A DNA stretch of 64,000 bases from Asterella californica (lineage: Eukaryota > Streptophyta > Marchantiopsida > Marchantiales > Aytoniaceae). The number at the start of each line of letters is the position of its first letter. Within the stretch, counting starts at the first letter, position 1. A model generated the notes under the pieces. That model was not told the DNA's origin and did no database searches. It worked only from the letters and a program-made list of their open reading frames with translations. The DNA lies in assembly GCA_036924285.1 (NCBI GenBank), contig JAYKYS010000002.1:5394001-5458000 (forward strand), in the 5' to 3' direction. The position numbers were made by a program, and so were the translations under genes. Positions 1 to 11,765 of the stretch are shown piece by piece.

Positions 1-48
1 TCTCTCGAACTCCTTTAACAGCTCTGTAAGCTGTAAACCCTTGTTGGA

Positions 49-639
49 TCAATTGACCCATCCCAAAAATGATTTCTTGGTTACTCGATCTGAGTTTCCC
101 AAGAAATACTCTTCCATCAGCGCATGTGAAAATGTATCCCAATTCCTCCCAAAACGCTTTGTTAGACTCTTCACATGCTCTCTTATCTCAAGCACCGCAG
201 CGAGTTCGAACGTCTCGATCATCTCCTTCTCCGGTACTCGATCCAAATCCATCTCCATCTTGTAACATCTCAAATAGTTTGAGATGTCTCCCTCATCAAA
301 TAGATCGAGCTTGTCGATCACCCTTCCAAGCGCCTTCTTCCCCAAAGCCTCCTTTTGTTGGTTCCCTTGCTCTTGTCGCATAAACAAAGTGAAGGCTTGA
401 AACAATCGTGCAGTTGCTGCATCCAACTGCATCCTTGGTATACCTCTGATCCGTCCATCCCGTCCATAGTCATGGCTCGTCCCATCCTCCCATCCTCCCA
501 TGATCCCAACCGTCCACAAATCCATCATCCCAGGTCCACGGCATCCTCCAGAACAACAGTATCCATCCTCATCCTCGTTCATGATTGTTGATCTCTTCTT
601 CCAAGTTCCAACACAGAAATCTCCACCCCGGATCTTCAC
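49..639 (-). pseudogene. Ty3/gypsy retrotransposon gag fragment
   Basis: A 196-codon open frame resembles the capsid part of plant Ty3/gypsy Gag. It carries the blocks IDKLDLFDEGDISNYLRCYK, EMIETFELAAVLEIREHVK and RFGRNWDTFSHALMEEYFL, typical of the Gag capsid fold that packages element RNA. The N-terminal ~75 residues are Gly/Asp/Arg-rich and show no homology I recognise. The frame ends after FLGWVN, where related Gags continue, so it is probably truncated by a stop. On the minus strand the rest of this element (protease, pol) would lie left of base 1, outside the window. The element's 5' leader or LTR would then be the 805-1,725 repeat. No zinc knuckle is present in the visible part. Family assignment is from motif memory, not a search. 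Confidence 0.65.
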
Positions 640-804
640 GTCGAGTTCACCACCGATATCGTGTCGGATATTGCGTGAAAGATGTCCAAGAAAATGCGAG
701 GTTCTTGGCTGTGGAGATGTTGTCTGTGGACTTCCTCCTTTCGCCGAACAGACTTCATATGTCGATAGGGTCTCCTCCGCTGACCTCCGTTAACCCAAGA
801 AACC

Positions 805-1725
805 TTCAGATCCTACTCCCAACAGCCGAGATATCACCGATTTTCGGTCGCAGGTGATCGAACCTTCAAAACTTTCTCCTTGCGACTTAAAACCGCACAC
901 ACCGCACAAACGGATCGTCTAAACTGATATCTGTCTTCTCTGGCAGATAGATCTAGCTACCCTGGACCCAACAAGACTCCAAACAAGCCGTTTGGAGTTC
1001 TCCTTGCAAAACCACGCAAGAAATTTGGTCGCAGGTTGCAAAAAACTGACGTAAATCAGCTCCCTGCGGCTCAAACTTGCTCACCACACCCAAACATACA
1101 ATCCAATTCACGTACAGTCTTCTCCTATACGTACATGAAGACTCCCTGATCGCGTAGGCACCAAGAACAAAGAGCTTGGCTCACCGATCGTGAAGAACAA
1201 CCCAATCTCATATCGCAGACGAACAAAAATCTGATGTAAGCGCTTCCCTACGCGCCAATTTCACTCAGAACTCCCAAACCGCCTGATGAAAACTCGTATT
1301 GTCTTCAATTTCCTGAAAAACTCGTTGTTCTGATCCCGATGGATCCAATCACAGCAAGTTTGGACTCCGGAACGGTCCGAACGGTCCAACTCTCCTTCAC
1401 AAGTAACTGAAAACTCCAAATCTGCTTCTTGCGTCTCAATTTCTCTCAGAACACAACCCCCGATCCGTCTCTTCTCAAACCGTTTTAACCTGTGTGTAGC
1501 TTGCATAGATCTGAATCCGATGACATCTTGCGCATGTGTATTGGACTTCCCAATTCTCCAAAACGTCCACCGACAGGTCGCAGGAACAAGCAAGCCCCTT
1601 AAGCAGCCCCCTTGCGTCTTTGATATAGCGTCTGAAGCCTCAAATACCCAGTCAGCAAGTAAACTAGAGCCTAGCTTGATTTTGCCTTCTTTCGAATCGC
1701 ATAACTTCTTCACTAGATGTCCAAA
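805..1725. repeat. Diverged ~0.9 kb direct repeat, copy 1 (LTR or leader of gypsy element)
   Basis: This segment is collinear with 8,253-9,212. Shared landmarks in the same order include gcaggtgatcgaacc/gtaggtgatcaaacc, gatagatctagctaccctg/gatagatctaactaccttg, aatttggtcgcagg/catttggtcgaatg, and catccaaacgga near the end. Divergence is high, with many C-to-T-like differences, so the copies are old. The position just 5' of the minus-strand gag at 49-639 fits a 5' LTR or untranslated leader. Clean TG...CA ends were not found. The minus-strand ORF at 1,261-1,746 lies inside it and is not credible as a gene. Confidence 0.55.
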
Positions 1726-2180
1726 CGGACATGTTGTCCTTCTCATCTAAATCTCTTTGTTCGTTGAAGAACACGATCTCGCTCTTTAGCACTACTATGT
1801 CTACCACCACGTCAATACGTAGATACTCCATTATGGTCACATCATCATGGATATCTCGTTAGTCTGGAACACCATCTCCACCTTCAAGATCTAGAGACTC
1901 ATCATCTACTCTCATACCAGAGAAAGATACGACTTGGCCCTTCATATTAGAGTCCATGGTCTACACACAAAGAAAGGTAGATGCATGCCATCCTAGCACT
2001 ATCTCCTCATCAACCTCGTCATGTCATCGAGTCCCAGTCCGATCTTGTTGACTCGTGCATGAGTTGCGACTCAACCCATCGACCTCTAGGTTTGCAACTC
2101 CATCAACCACTTGAGCGATTGGTGATCAATGATGAGAATAAAGGGGTTCTCAAAAAGATAACATCAAAGTGTGCAACAGC
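1726..2180. other. No gene seen; degraded element sequence
   Basis: The stretch between the direct repeat and the RNase H remnant has no convincing coding potential or repeat partner that I could see. By position it should be retrotransposon-derived: on the minus strand the sequence downstream of RNase H would be integrase. Confidence 0.4.
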
Positions 2181-2680
2181 TCACACTGCCGTCAAACACT
2201 CTCTCTCATACGAACTATACCTCGTCTCCACCGAATTGTTGGAGCGACTGACATATGTCATCATGAACTCCTTTTTTTCATCATCGTGCTGAGTCAGCAT
2301 TGCTCCAAGTCTCAACATACTCCAATCAGTGTGCAATTGGAAAGGACATTCCCTAACGGGTCTCCTCAAGATGAGAACAGATGTCAACTTATCCTTGAGC
2401 TCTACAAAAGCTCGCTCTTGCTTATCTCCCCACTGTCACTCTTGGTTCATCTTCATCCATCTATCCGTGTAGTTGTCATACATATCCTTGTTTGTTGACA
2501 TAACTGTGACAGATGCATACTCCCCATGCGACATCTCCACCAACCTAACCTCCAACAAGTCTTGAATCCTACTCTGGATCAAGGCTCTCTTCATGTCACT
2601 GGACCTATAAGGACGTCAAAAGATTAGCGTGTCATTTGCGAAGTCGATCCGTATACCAATCTCTTCAAGATACCCAAATC
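2181..2680 (-). pseudogene. Gypsy pol remnant: pre-RT linker fused to RNase H, RT missing
   Basis: Reading leftward on the minus strand, frames over about 2,680-2,440 give the linker that precedes reverse transcriptase in these elements (LLEVRLVEMSHGEYASVTVM then YDNYTDRWMK). The sequence then passes directly to the segment that normally follows RT (QERAFVELKDKLTSVLILRR). RNase H follows, with FQLHTDWSMLRLGAMLTQ and YVSRSNNSVETRYSSYE, the Ty3/gypsy RNase H signature with its DWS acidic residue. About 400 RT residues between these blocks are absent, so the RT was deleted. Several in-frame stops and frame changes confirm that it is dead. Identification of both flanks is confident; the deletion is inferred from family order. 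Confidence 0.7.
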
Positions 2681-3514
2681 CTTCATACTGAAGGTATAAC
2701 AATTCTTGTAACTCTTCAAGAATCTCTGAACTCTTTGTCTCTCCTCTCTTATAAGCTTGGGTTCAATCTCCGACTCTCAAGTATTCTCTGTCCTTATGCT
2801 AGAGATAGAAGACGAAGTCGTTGACTGCTATCTTGCAGCCTCTAGAGCAGTATTTTTCTGCTCTCCACCAACAACCTCCACCTCCACTGTGCGAAAAACT
2901 CATGCAGTCCTAGATGCAAGCTCCATCTCTCCTACGACATCTCATGATGTCCAAGGATGACGAACTCTACACGCCTCGCCCTCAGCTTTTACCTCCACCG
3001 ACCCGGTAGACAAAGAGTTCAGAAGTGTCAGAGCAATAACACCCGTCGATCGTATCTGACGTTGCTCAACCAATCCAAGGCTAACAATCCACGTCAAGCA
3101 GTTCAAGTCCATTGCTTGACCCAACACCTGACGACATGAAGTCTCCGGCACCGAAGCTACTGCCATCGTACCCATAGAAAAACCTCTCGCTCGCTCTCTC
3201 TCATCAACACAGCTCCACCAACTGTCGTAACTAGACATCCCACACAAGTCCAGGTCCTCCATCTCTGTAAGCATGTGAAGCTGGAAAGCTTACCAAAGTG
3301 GACAACGTTACCATAGGCCGTCCCACTCTCTGCATGGACATTTTCTTCTAACAACTCGCCCGATCAAGTGATGACCGAACTGGACCTTACAACGGATGTC
3401 ATCGTCCATGGTGTAAGCTCCGTTGTCTCAACTGTAACACTAAACCGCACTGATAAGCGGCTCACTCGTCTCTCACCAGACTGACAACCTGGTCTGTAAG
3501 ATGTTTGTCTCCGT
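2681..3514 (-). other. Degraded gypsy pol/linker sequence
   Basis: The stretch between the protease and pre-RT remnants is read in broken minus-strand frames. FLKSYKNCYTFSMKDLG at about 2,690-2,750 resembles the FxKEYxxVFAFSMxDLG block found shortly before RT. The remainder, to 3,514, has no motif I recognise. It is consistent with the protease-to-RT spacer of one decayed element. Confidence 0.45.
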
Positions 3515-3970
3515 TCAATAGTCGATCACGAACTCCATAGGATGTAACACAATATCTCCAACCAACACATCATAAGACTCTGCGGCCGTAACGATGACCT
3601 TGGTCTTCACCATGGAGCCATCCGTGGGATGATCTGGTCGAACTCTCACCGTCAGCATCTCGCGTGTCATGTGTAGAGTTGTACCTCCTGATCCTCCTAG
3701 AGATGTATGTAGTTGAGATGGACATCTCTCCACCTCGGACTCCTTCAAATCCAAACCAATGCACGCCGCTTTTCTCAACATCAACGGCTGGGCTCTAGAG
3801 TCTAACAAGACTTTCTGTGATCAATACACCTTCCCAGAAGGTGTCACGAAACAGAAGATACCACTTCTATTGTCCAACAACACCACACCTGGTGTCAAAC
3901 CAGCACAATCAATCGCCGGCCTAGCTGGTAACTCATCTAACCTGCAGCCGTCGCTTGCCAAGTACCACTG
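3515..3970 (-). pseudogene. Gypsy aspartic protease remnant
   Basis: The minus-strand frame contains LLDSRAQPLMLRKAACIGL, the retropepsin region of plant gypsy elements. The expected catalytic motif D-S/T-G-A is DSRA, so the glycine is lost. Downstream are blocks typical of this family: CPSQLHTSLGG, VIVTAAESYDVLVGD and LHPMEFVIDY, the last followed by an in-frame stop where relatives continue W-TE. The upstream part (3,809-3,970) continues in the same direction. This protease belongs with the pol remnant at 2,181-2,680. The RT at 5,900-6,330 comes from another copy or a displaced segment, because it lies on the wrong side for a single collinear element. Confidence 0.65.
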
Positions 3971-4306
3971 GTAGCTGTCTTGATCCTCGACTCCATAGAC
4001 ACATCTACCGTCTCTCGCTGAACCACCTCAGCACGAGAGATAACTACATCCTCGCTCTCACTTAGCGTGATCGCCAACTAGAACACTGGATTTTTGAACA
4101 TATCAGAGGATCTTACAACCCTGTGTTAGTGTTTATAGAGCCTTGTTGTAACATGAAAGTCTACCTCTTGAGTAAACAACCACAGCCAGAAACCCAACGC
4201 TTTCTTAGGTAGACGGATCACACTCCGACATACTCTCTTTTTGGTGAACTCAACGTGAAACAACTAAGGTGGGAGTTTTCTTGAGAGTGTTACAGGATAA
4301 GATATC

Positions 4307-4510
4307 ATGATCAACCAAGGATCATCAAGTGGAGGTGCTGCTGCTGCTCAGCAACCTGTTCAGTTTGATGCTGCTAATGAAGATGTTCCAACTTATATTG
4401 GGACTTGGGGTGATCTTGCATTGCGGTTTTCTGACTGCAAAGTAAACTTAGTCGCGCGTCTAAGTCAAATCAGGTTGCGATCAGAAAGTGAACTTCGGGA
4501 GACCTCGTAA
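4307..4510 (+). CDS. Short Gln/Ala-rich ORF, possible start of a plus-strand element's gag
   Basis: A 67-codon frame opens with SSSGGAAAAQQPVQFD and ends after RSESELRETS. Many plant retroelement Gags begin with such a low-complexity stretch after a short leader, and the ORF sits upstream of a probable plus-strand 3' LTR at 4,797. I do not recognise a capsid domain, and only about 290 bases separate its stop from the LTR. If it is gag, nearly the whole internal region of that element is gone. It could equally be a chance ORF. Confidence 0.3.
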   Translation: MINQGSSSGGAAAAQQPVQFDAANEDVPTYIGTWGDLALRFSDCKVNLVARLSQIRLRSESELRETS

Positions 4511-4796
4511 GTAGGTGTGAATACTTAAAGTTAGCAAGTTAGGATCTTAAGAAGAACGTTTAGAAATTATCTATTCGTTTTGTTTAGGGGTGGCCAAAAA
4601 GGTTAGGCTTTCTCCGAGACTAGTTGAAATTTTCTAAGTGTTCTAGCGACAACTTAAGACTCAAGCCAAGGAAGGAATTGCGGGTTAGCTACTAGAACGT
4701 AATTCTGATGCCAAGGGGTTGGCTACCCATTTTGAACTTGGCATTAACTTAAAGATCATTGTTGATGATGACATCAACCTCCAAAGTGAGGGTGAA

Positions 4797-5898
4797 TGTC
4801 GCGACCCTCGGTCTCAAGGTCGGACGCAAACACGAACAACAGAACCCTAGTGGACTTGCGTTAGGTGGTGAACGCTGTGAGTAGGACAAAGCGGCTTGGC
4901 CGAGAAGTCAGGATCAGATGTACCCTAAGTTGAAACATTGAGTTAAGACATAAGGGCTTGTCTCAAGACGACCCAAATGAACGTTGACTAAGGAGACAAG
5001 TCTAGAAACATACTGAAACATAGGTCTGAGATGTGGGTCCGAGACGTAAGACCAAGACGTGAGTCCGAGACGCAGATGGACCGTGGTTCGGAAGCTGGTC
5101 CGAACTACAAGATTCGAGTCTAGGTCTAGACCACATGTTCTCGAAAAATGACTAAGTGTTGAGACTCCAACGACGTTTTAAGTTGTGGACGGAGCTCCAC
5201 GTCAGATCTCGAGGTGAGAAAGATATCAATGGAAATGACTCAGCGAGAGCTTTTCAGTAATATACAGAGCTCCTCAAACTGATCTCTGAGCTGAGAATTA
5301 TGACCGATCTCGTGATCGAGTTGTGGTATAATTTCAGGGACCAAAGAGGAGGGCGAGACCGCGGATCCCTTATAAGTATATATGAGAACGACTCGATGCC
5401 TGGGTGAACCAAGACGTGTCATCTGATCCCAAGGTTCGATGGACGGACTCTAGGGGCATGAGGTGATGGCTAGACTAGTTCCAAGACACGTTCCGGTCCA
5501 GACTTGGACGTCTGAACTTAAGAACGATGTAAGGGCTAGAGCAAGACTAGGGAGCGAGACGACGAGTTAGATCATCATTCGGGAGCCTAGACCTAGACAG
5601 ACATCACAAGCTTTTGGACGACTAGGTGTGCTAGAGGAACCGTTTAGGACCCTAGACTTTGGGAGAATTCCGCCTCAAGTTATCTTGTGACTTGCTCATG
5701 TTTTGAGACCGACCTAGGCGGATCTAGGTCAGGACTTAGGGAATGCTGAGCTTGATGATTAGGGAGACGGTCCGGCTCCGGTCCAAACCAAACAGAGTTA
5801 AGGTAAGTGGTGCATGGACGCTAACTTGTGATTGTGATTTGCAGGTTAGCGTTGTGAGTTTTGTGACCTACTGAGCAAGAGCTTCCACTGACACAACA
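4797..5898 (+). mobile_element. Probable 1.1 kb LTR of a plus-strand LTR retrotransposon
   Basis: The segment begins TGTCGCGACCCTC and ends CTGACACAACA, so it has TG...CA ends with a short TGT/ACA inversion. The purine tract aaagtgagggtgaa lies immediately before its first base and looks like a polypurine tract, which marks a 3' LTR. The right end falls within a minus-strand gypsy RT remnant that resumes at 5,899, so the insertion landed in older element DNA. I see no matching 5' LTR and no clear target-site duplication, so the element may be truncated or recombined. There is no gene inside. Confidence 0.5.
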
Positions 5899-6330
5899 AG
5901 GCAATAGGTGCGCAAAATTCAAACCATGAGCTCTCAACCGCTCAAACATCAACTGTAAATGTCTCTCGTGCTCCTCCATTGTAGCACTATAGACTGGTTG
6001 TCATCAACGTAACATCGAATAAAATGTAATCATGCTAAGATTCTGTCCATAACCCTCTAGAACTCGACAGGTGCATTCTTCAAGCCAAATGATAAGAATC
6101 ACCATTGATACAAACAATCCTTGTCGTGAAAATTAATCCTCCAGAACGCTGTCTCGATCTTATCCTCCTCTGTGATCGGCAACTGATGATATCCTGCTCG
6201 AAGGATCCGACATACTGAAGATCTTTGCATGCCCAACCGCATCAAATATCTCCTCCGGTGTAAGCATGACATACTTATCAAACTTAGACTGTCGTTTGGT
6301 AGGACGATGTCATAGAACATGAAGTTTGAT
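5899..6330 (-). pseudogene. Gypsy reverse transcriptase fragment
   Basis: The minus-strand frame 6,320-6,099 ends with RAGYHQLPITEEDKIETAF, then FHDKDCLYQW. It continues across a stop or frame change into KFLSFGLKNAPVEF and RVMDRIL. These are the Ty3/gypsy RT fingers/palm blocks (YHQI-RIREEDI-KTAF and FGLTNAPATF). The catalytic YxDD region follows as RCYVDDNQSIV, where relatives have YIDDIIVFS; the two aspartates survive. The fragment is cut at about 5,898 by the LTR insertion. It is non-functional. Confidence 0.75.
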
Positions 6331-6650
6331 TTGGGAATACATGGGGTATCTAACTGTAGACAGATACAACAAGACCTTTGACCTACTTGATAAATATTTC
6401 CTTCAATACCTAATCTAGCAGGCTTTGTCTTGGATTTTACTGACTTAACATGACCTCTTCTGTTGCTCCAACTGCTAGATTCGAGTAGCCAAGTAGCATC
6501 AGAAGTAGGATCAGCAGTGTAAACAGTCTATTCTCTACTAAGTGTTAGACCTCTATCGCCAACTCAATCTCAACGACCTCTCTGGGCTCCTACTCCTCAA
6601 CCCGTAGTGGTAGCTCTCCCTCCATACAACTCTAGGTGAAGATCAAAACA
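6331..6650 (-). other. Degraded retrotransposon spacer, no gene
   Basis: The sequence between the RT fragment and the zinc-knuckle remnant has no open frame of note. It is the expected place for protease/linker sequence of this element copy, but no protease motif is readable. Confidence 0.4.
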
Positions 6651-6830
6651 TCGGTCACTAAAGTGGTCATGTTTATGACAATGATCACATTGTCGCTGTA
6701 TCGTCTGAGACGCCCAGGACATGTCTTGTCTCTCAAGATAATCCATTTGGTGATGGTCACCAACACAAGTCCAACAACCCTATTGTTGTTGTCCAAAGAA
6801 TGACAATAAGAGCTTCTGTCCACTAGAACC
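6600..6830 (-). pseudogene. Gag CCHC zinc-knuckle remnant
   Basis: A minus-strand frame reads CDHCHKHDHFSDRC, matching the CX2CX4HX4C zinc knuckle of retroelement nucleocapsid exactly, followed by FDLHLELYGGRATTTG and then a stop. Upstream and downstream frames are broken. The position, between the RT at 6.1-6.3 kb and the LTR-like repeat at 8.25 kb, is collinear with the minus-strand gypsy copy of that RT. Confidence 0.6.
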
Positions 6831-7908
6831 CTCAGTTACTACTTGAGGTCACGATTGTCCGTCCTTCTGGTCCTTTTGATCAGGTTGATGCATAGACTGA
6901 GGCCCTTGAGAAGAAGTAGATACACTCAAAGTGTAAGACCCATCCCTACTGCTAAAGCCAACAATCACCATCCTCTCTCCGATCATGTTAGCTCACTACT
7001 TGAAACAATATGAACATTCCTCAAGTACATAGCATTGCAATGTGATAGGAGACTCAATAGAGGTACCGCATGTATTATTTCCCACTGTCTTTTTTCTGTA
7101 GTCCTTTGTCTATCTTATGCCCATCTGTCCTTGGATTCTATGCAAGCGAATGCACTTATCCTCTAGTCCATGAAGCATCATCCACGAGCACAAAAGGAAA
7201 GCAAACATCATTCCATCTTGAGGAATTATCCATTTAGAAATCTACTGTACAATTAGATTGTAATCTACGAGTGTATAGGATAATATAGTCAATAGACTGA
7301 ACTGATCGACGAGCAAAATTCATTATGCACATATCATTGTGAAACACTTGTATGTAATATAGTAGTGATGATATCACATCGTACATTACGTGAAGGTTGT
7401 TCAAGCAAACATGGGATTTCTTACTATGGAGATATCATGTGCAAGAAAAATGTGAGAGAGAGACACAACCACGAGAACGGGTCCTTTATATATGCCTCAC
7501 TTTATGTAAACTTCTGATATTTCTATAAGAAATACAAAACTGAAAAACATACCAACGTAGTCTGTAGTCTACAATGTTGTAACAATTTGACGGTAAGGTA
7601 CATAAGATTTTGATAGCTCTCAAATTTTGTTACCACCACCGGACTTGACCAGCACAACCTCTTCAAATTTCAAGCAATTATGAGGCTGTACCATCACCCC
7701 AGTATGGTACACAGAGATGCATCTTAGTCTCTAAATCAAACTCTGAAGCCAAACCTCGGAAAAGAATCACCAAATCATAAAGCAAGAGAAACGTCTCCTT
7801 TACTAACATACAGCTTCACAACAACGTCCATTCACCTTGAATCCCGAATACTTTATACATCAACTCTAATGGCAATACCACCATCGTAACAACATTGTCT
7901 CTCAATAC
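6831..7908. other. No gene; old element sequence
   Basis: About 1.1 kb lies where gag of the minus-strand element should be (between its zinc knuckle and leader repeat). I could not read the capsid blocks seen at 49-639. No RNA gene or simple repeat is apparent. Confidence 0.35.
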
Positions 7909-8160
7909 ACCACTAATCCTATGATGAGATCATCCTAACCTAAATGAAGGTCGTGAGTGTAGTCCACGTAACTAATGATATAGAGAACGCAAATCGATAT
8001 CAAAACCAAAATCACATCATTATCATCATTCAGTATACGACTAGTATGATGATCAGATGACTCTAGTCCAAATGACAGTCGTGAGCGAAGTCCATGTAGC
8101 AAGTAGTATAGAGAGAACTGTACCAAAACATGAAATAAGAACCAAACATGTAAGAAGAAC
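7909..8160. repeat. Diverged ~130-bp tandem duplication
   Basis: Two adjacent units share cctatgatgagatcat / tatgatgatcagatga, aaatga(a/c)(g/a)gtcgtgag, gtagtccacgtaac / aagtccatgtagca and tatagaga(a/g)a. They begin near 7,909 and 8,038. The second unit runs into an (AT)8 tract at about 8,165. Confidence 0.5.
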
Positions 8161-8252
8161 TCAAATATATATATATATATTCGAGAGCTTCCTCTTTTTC
8201 TCAAACGGTCTTCAAATATTAACAGGGTCTATTTTCATGACTCTAGTGACTG

Positions 8253-9212
8253 CAAAACCTCCAAATTTGACCCCTAAGAGTTGAGATAACTCCAAATGTC
8301 GATCGTAGGTGATCAAACCTCCAAAACCTCATCTCTTCGATCTACAATCACTCACACTGACAAAACGGACTATCTGACTTAATACCCATCTCCTCTTTTG
8401 GATAGATCTAACTACCTTGATCCTAGTGAGATCCCAATCAAGCAGTCTAGAGTTTCCTTTGCGGAGTATGACAAAACATTTGGTCGAATGAAGCAAAAAA
8501 TTGACATAAATTGATCTTCTACGGCTCAACTTCTCTCGCCATGTCCAACACAATAATCCAATCCACATCCGATCTTCTCTAATGCGAAGACTAAGACATA
8601 AAAAATGAAGAGCTTGGTCCATCGATCATAAAGAACAAAGTGTCCGTAGATCACTTGTGAACAAAAACTGACAAAAACCTTCTCTCTAATCTCTCTCACG
8701 TCTCCCTCACGTCTCTTAAAACTTTGTAAAGTCTTCAGTTTCTTAAGAACTCAATATGCTGATCCGAATGGATCCGAAGATAGCAAGCTCAAACTCTAAA
8801 ACGGCACGAATGGTTCAAATCTCTTTTGCAAACAACTGAAGCACTCTAATCTTCCCACCGTATGTTTCAATTTCCTCGAGAACACAAAGCATAACTTGTC
8901 TCTTCGCAGAACCATCTTATCTTATGCATTGCATGCACAAATCGAATCCAATGACACATTGCATGCATGCATTGGACCTTCTAATTTCTTAAAACATCCA
9001 CCGATAGATAGTACATACAAGCTAATCATTTAAGCACCCCTTACATCAATTCACAATACGTGAAGTTCTCTCATATTATCACTAAACATACCCCTTGCAC
9101 CCTTAGTATAATGCTAAGAATTGCAAATATCCAGTCATCACTTATAAACTAAAATTTAGCTTGATTTTCTCATCTTTTGAACCTCATAACTTTGTCATTA
9201 AGCATCCAAACG
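8253..9212. repeat. Diverged ~0.9 kb direct repeat, copy 2
   Basis: This is the partner of 805-1,725 in the same orientation, about 7.4 kb away. It would be the 5' LTR or leader of the minus-strand element represented by the zinc knuckle and RT to its left. With copy 1 it could form an LTR pair around 1.7-8.25 kb. The gag at 49-639 lying outside copy 1 argues instead that each copy heads its own element. Confidence 0.55.
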
Positions 9213-11640
9213 GATCAAATGAAATGCCTATGGGAAGCTTACAATTAGCTCTCCCGCTTGATACAGTGATAATGAAGATTTGAAAGTAGATAAAAAGTTG
9301 TTATTTCATTCCATGAGTGTCTTTATGACGATTATGTGGAACATAGAAATTTGACTTTCAAATAGAAGTTGGTCCACGACACGATAACGACGCACTTGGA
9401 AGATTTATTTCACGATTTTGTTATCATCATTTCTAGATGGAGAGGTGGCATGCTTAATTTATTATCTAACCCTTATGTTAGGACGGATAAATAAATTAAT
9501 ACCACCATGGATTAGTCCTTGCTTGAGAACAAGACTCGGTGTTATTGTTCCAAAAGCGCGAGCTACGCTTTACTTATGGATTCTGTCTAGATCCAGATGT
9601 AGCTCATAGTTGTAGTAACATTTAATATTTATAGAACAATTTCAATTTCAATTTCAACTTACTCTAACACAACATATATACATATCTCTATAACCAAAAT
9701 AGAAACATCAAAACACAATGTGAAGAAAAATTAAAAGAATATCATAAATGCTCCTTGAGTCTCTCACCCAAGAGCAAGTCCACTTTCTATATTTTCTCCT
9801 TCATATCTTGTTTGTTCTCTTCCTAATCCACCTTCGATTAGACGTTTGGGATGCATATTCATGAGTTTCCATACTTCCTTTGTTCGATTTATTTCATTAT
9901 TCCATGAACTTTCTCTTCCCTTCTCTTTCTACACTTACATTATGCGATTGATTTTCTCCACGCCCAAATATTTATTATTTGAAATAGACTTCTGTCAAAT
10001 AAAGAACCAAATTTACACCTGACTTCCACATTTTTCATTTTCATTTCTCCACTCCGAATGTCACGTTGGAATCTGGATGCATGTTTTATCTCTTCCATTT
10101 CAGAGGGAAGAAGCAATATACAAAGAGTTTAATTTATCACCGCATCCTTACTTTTGGTCATAAATTAAACTAATGAATTGATGATTAATTTCTCAAGGAT
10201 GATGAGATATCTAGCAATCTGCAGAACGTTTTACAATGTTTTCTTTATAGTTTTTTCTCATAATACATCTAACACTTGTTCACGCAACATGTGACTTAAG
10301 TCTTTCTTAATATCAGTGAATGCATAATGTCTTACAATATCAGTCCATGTCGTATTTATCACCACTTGTTCTTTTTGCATGAGCAAAGACTAATACTAGT
10401 AAATATTTCGGCACACATTATCCATTTTGGTTCGAAGATATATTGGAAAGAAGAGTTAAACACCCAACAACATTGACCTCGCCAACCCCTTCCCTATGCT
10501 CTACAGTTGGTCACTCATCTCGCTTGTCTTCTTGCGCATATATGACCAGAACCACAGGTTGCATGCATATTTTATTTGGGCCAGCTATGGACTTTTAACC
10601 AAAGTATGAAAGAAAGTAATACATTAAATGTGTATATACATTCTATCATATGATGTCTATAGTATGTTTAGAAAACTAAATATATTACTAGATCATTTTT
10701 CTCAGGTGTGTTTAAAGCATAATTCTACCATTTGCAAAAACTTCCATGATTATTCCAACGGTACCCAACCACATCGTAAGATTTTTATAGTGTACTTATT
10801 TTATTTGCATATCTTGTACAGAAAAATTTATGAAATAACTATTGATAAAATCATGAATTTAAAACATATAACTTATATTTGAGATATTGATGACTTGTTA
10901 GCACACATTAGTAATAACAAGTCATCATGTCTCAACTTCTAGCATGAGGATAACAAGATGTTCCGCTTGCAATGGAATTGTGAGGCTATGCATTTGAGAA
11001 TTTTTCTAATAAAAACTCCTCCCTCCTTCTAACAATCATGTAATGAGATAAAGACACTAAAAGATAAAAGTTCTATATTTTTTTCACAAGATTCACAATT
11101 GAACACTTAACTATGCATAGCAAAAACATCTCTAAAGGAAACTAGTTTAGATGTACAAAAAGTATACCTCTATATTAGATAAAATTTATAATTTAAAATA
11201 AAATTATTTTAACAAAATGAATGAAATACTATCAGAATGTAAATTTTCCATCTATGATACACTATCATCATCACAAATTCAGAGTAATCACATGTGGTTA
11301 AATAACCATTGTTCCCACGTCGAGGAAAGTATGCAAGTCACCACATGACTTTATCTGTATAGTGCTATGTTTTCTCTGCAATTAATGACCAAATTTGCTT
11401 TCGTATTTATGACCAAATGTTTTAAAATCATAAGTTAATGATCTAGATAAGACTGTTAAGTGATTAGAAGCTATTGGTTTTATACATCTAATCCGACTTT
11501 TGACCATATAATCTTATGGGATTAAAGAATGCACCTCCAAATGACATCTTCTTTATAACACATCACTAACTACCGGTAGCACTAATTAAATTGTTGGCAT
11601 CTGAGTGCCTAATTTTAATCGGCTGATCGGGTAGTGAGGG
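9213..11640. other. AT-rich intergenic DNA, nothing recognised
   Basis: About 2.4 kb of AT-rich sequence with only short chance ORFs. I found no conserved domain, RNA gene or long repeat. Confidence 0.6.
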
Positions 11641-11648
11641 CGATGGAC

Positions 11649-11722
11649 GAACGCCCTCGCTACCCGCTCGTAAGTAGATTTTTGAACGCCCTCGCTACCA
11701 GCTCGTAAGTAGATTTTTATTC
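11649..11722. repeat. Tandem ~38-bp repeat, two units
   Basis: The segment gaacgccctcgctacc plus gctcgtaagtagattttt occurs twice in a row. It is preceded by ggtagtgagggcg, an inverted match to cgccctcgctacc, which gives a short local stem. Confidence 0.7.
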
Positions 11723-11765
11723 AGGATGTTTTGCGACCCGATTCACCGGTAGAGGTCTGGGAAAG

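Noticed and set aside
1261..1746. 161-codon minus-strand ORF
   Set aside because: It falls inside the diverged direct repeat, the partner copy has no matching frame, and no domain is seen.
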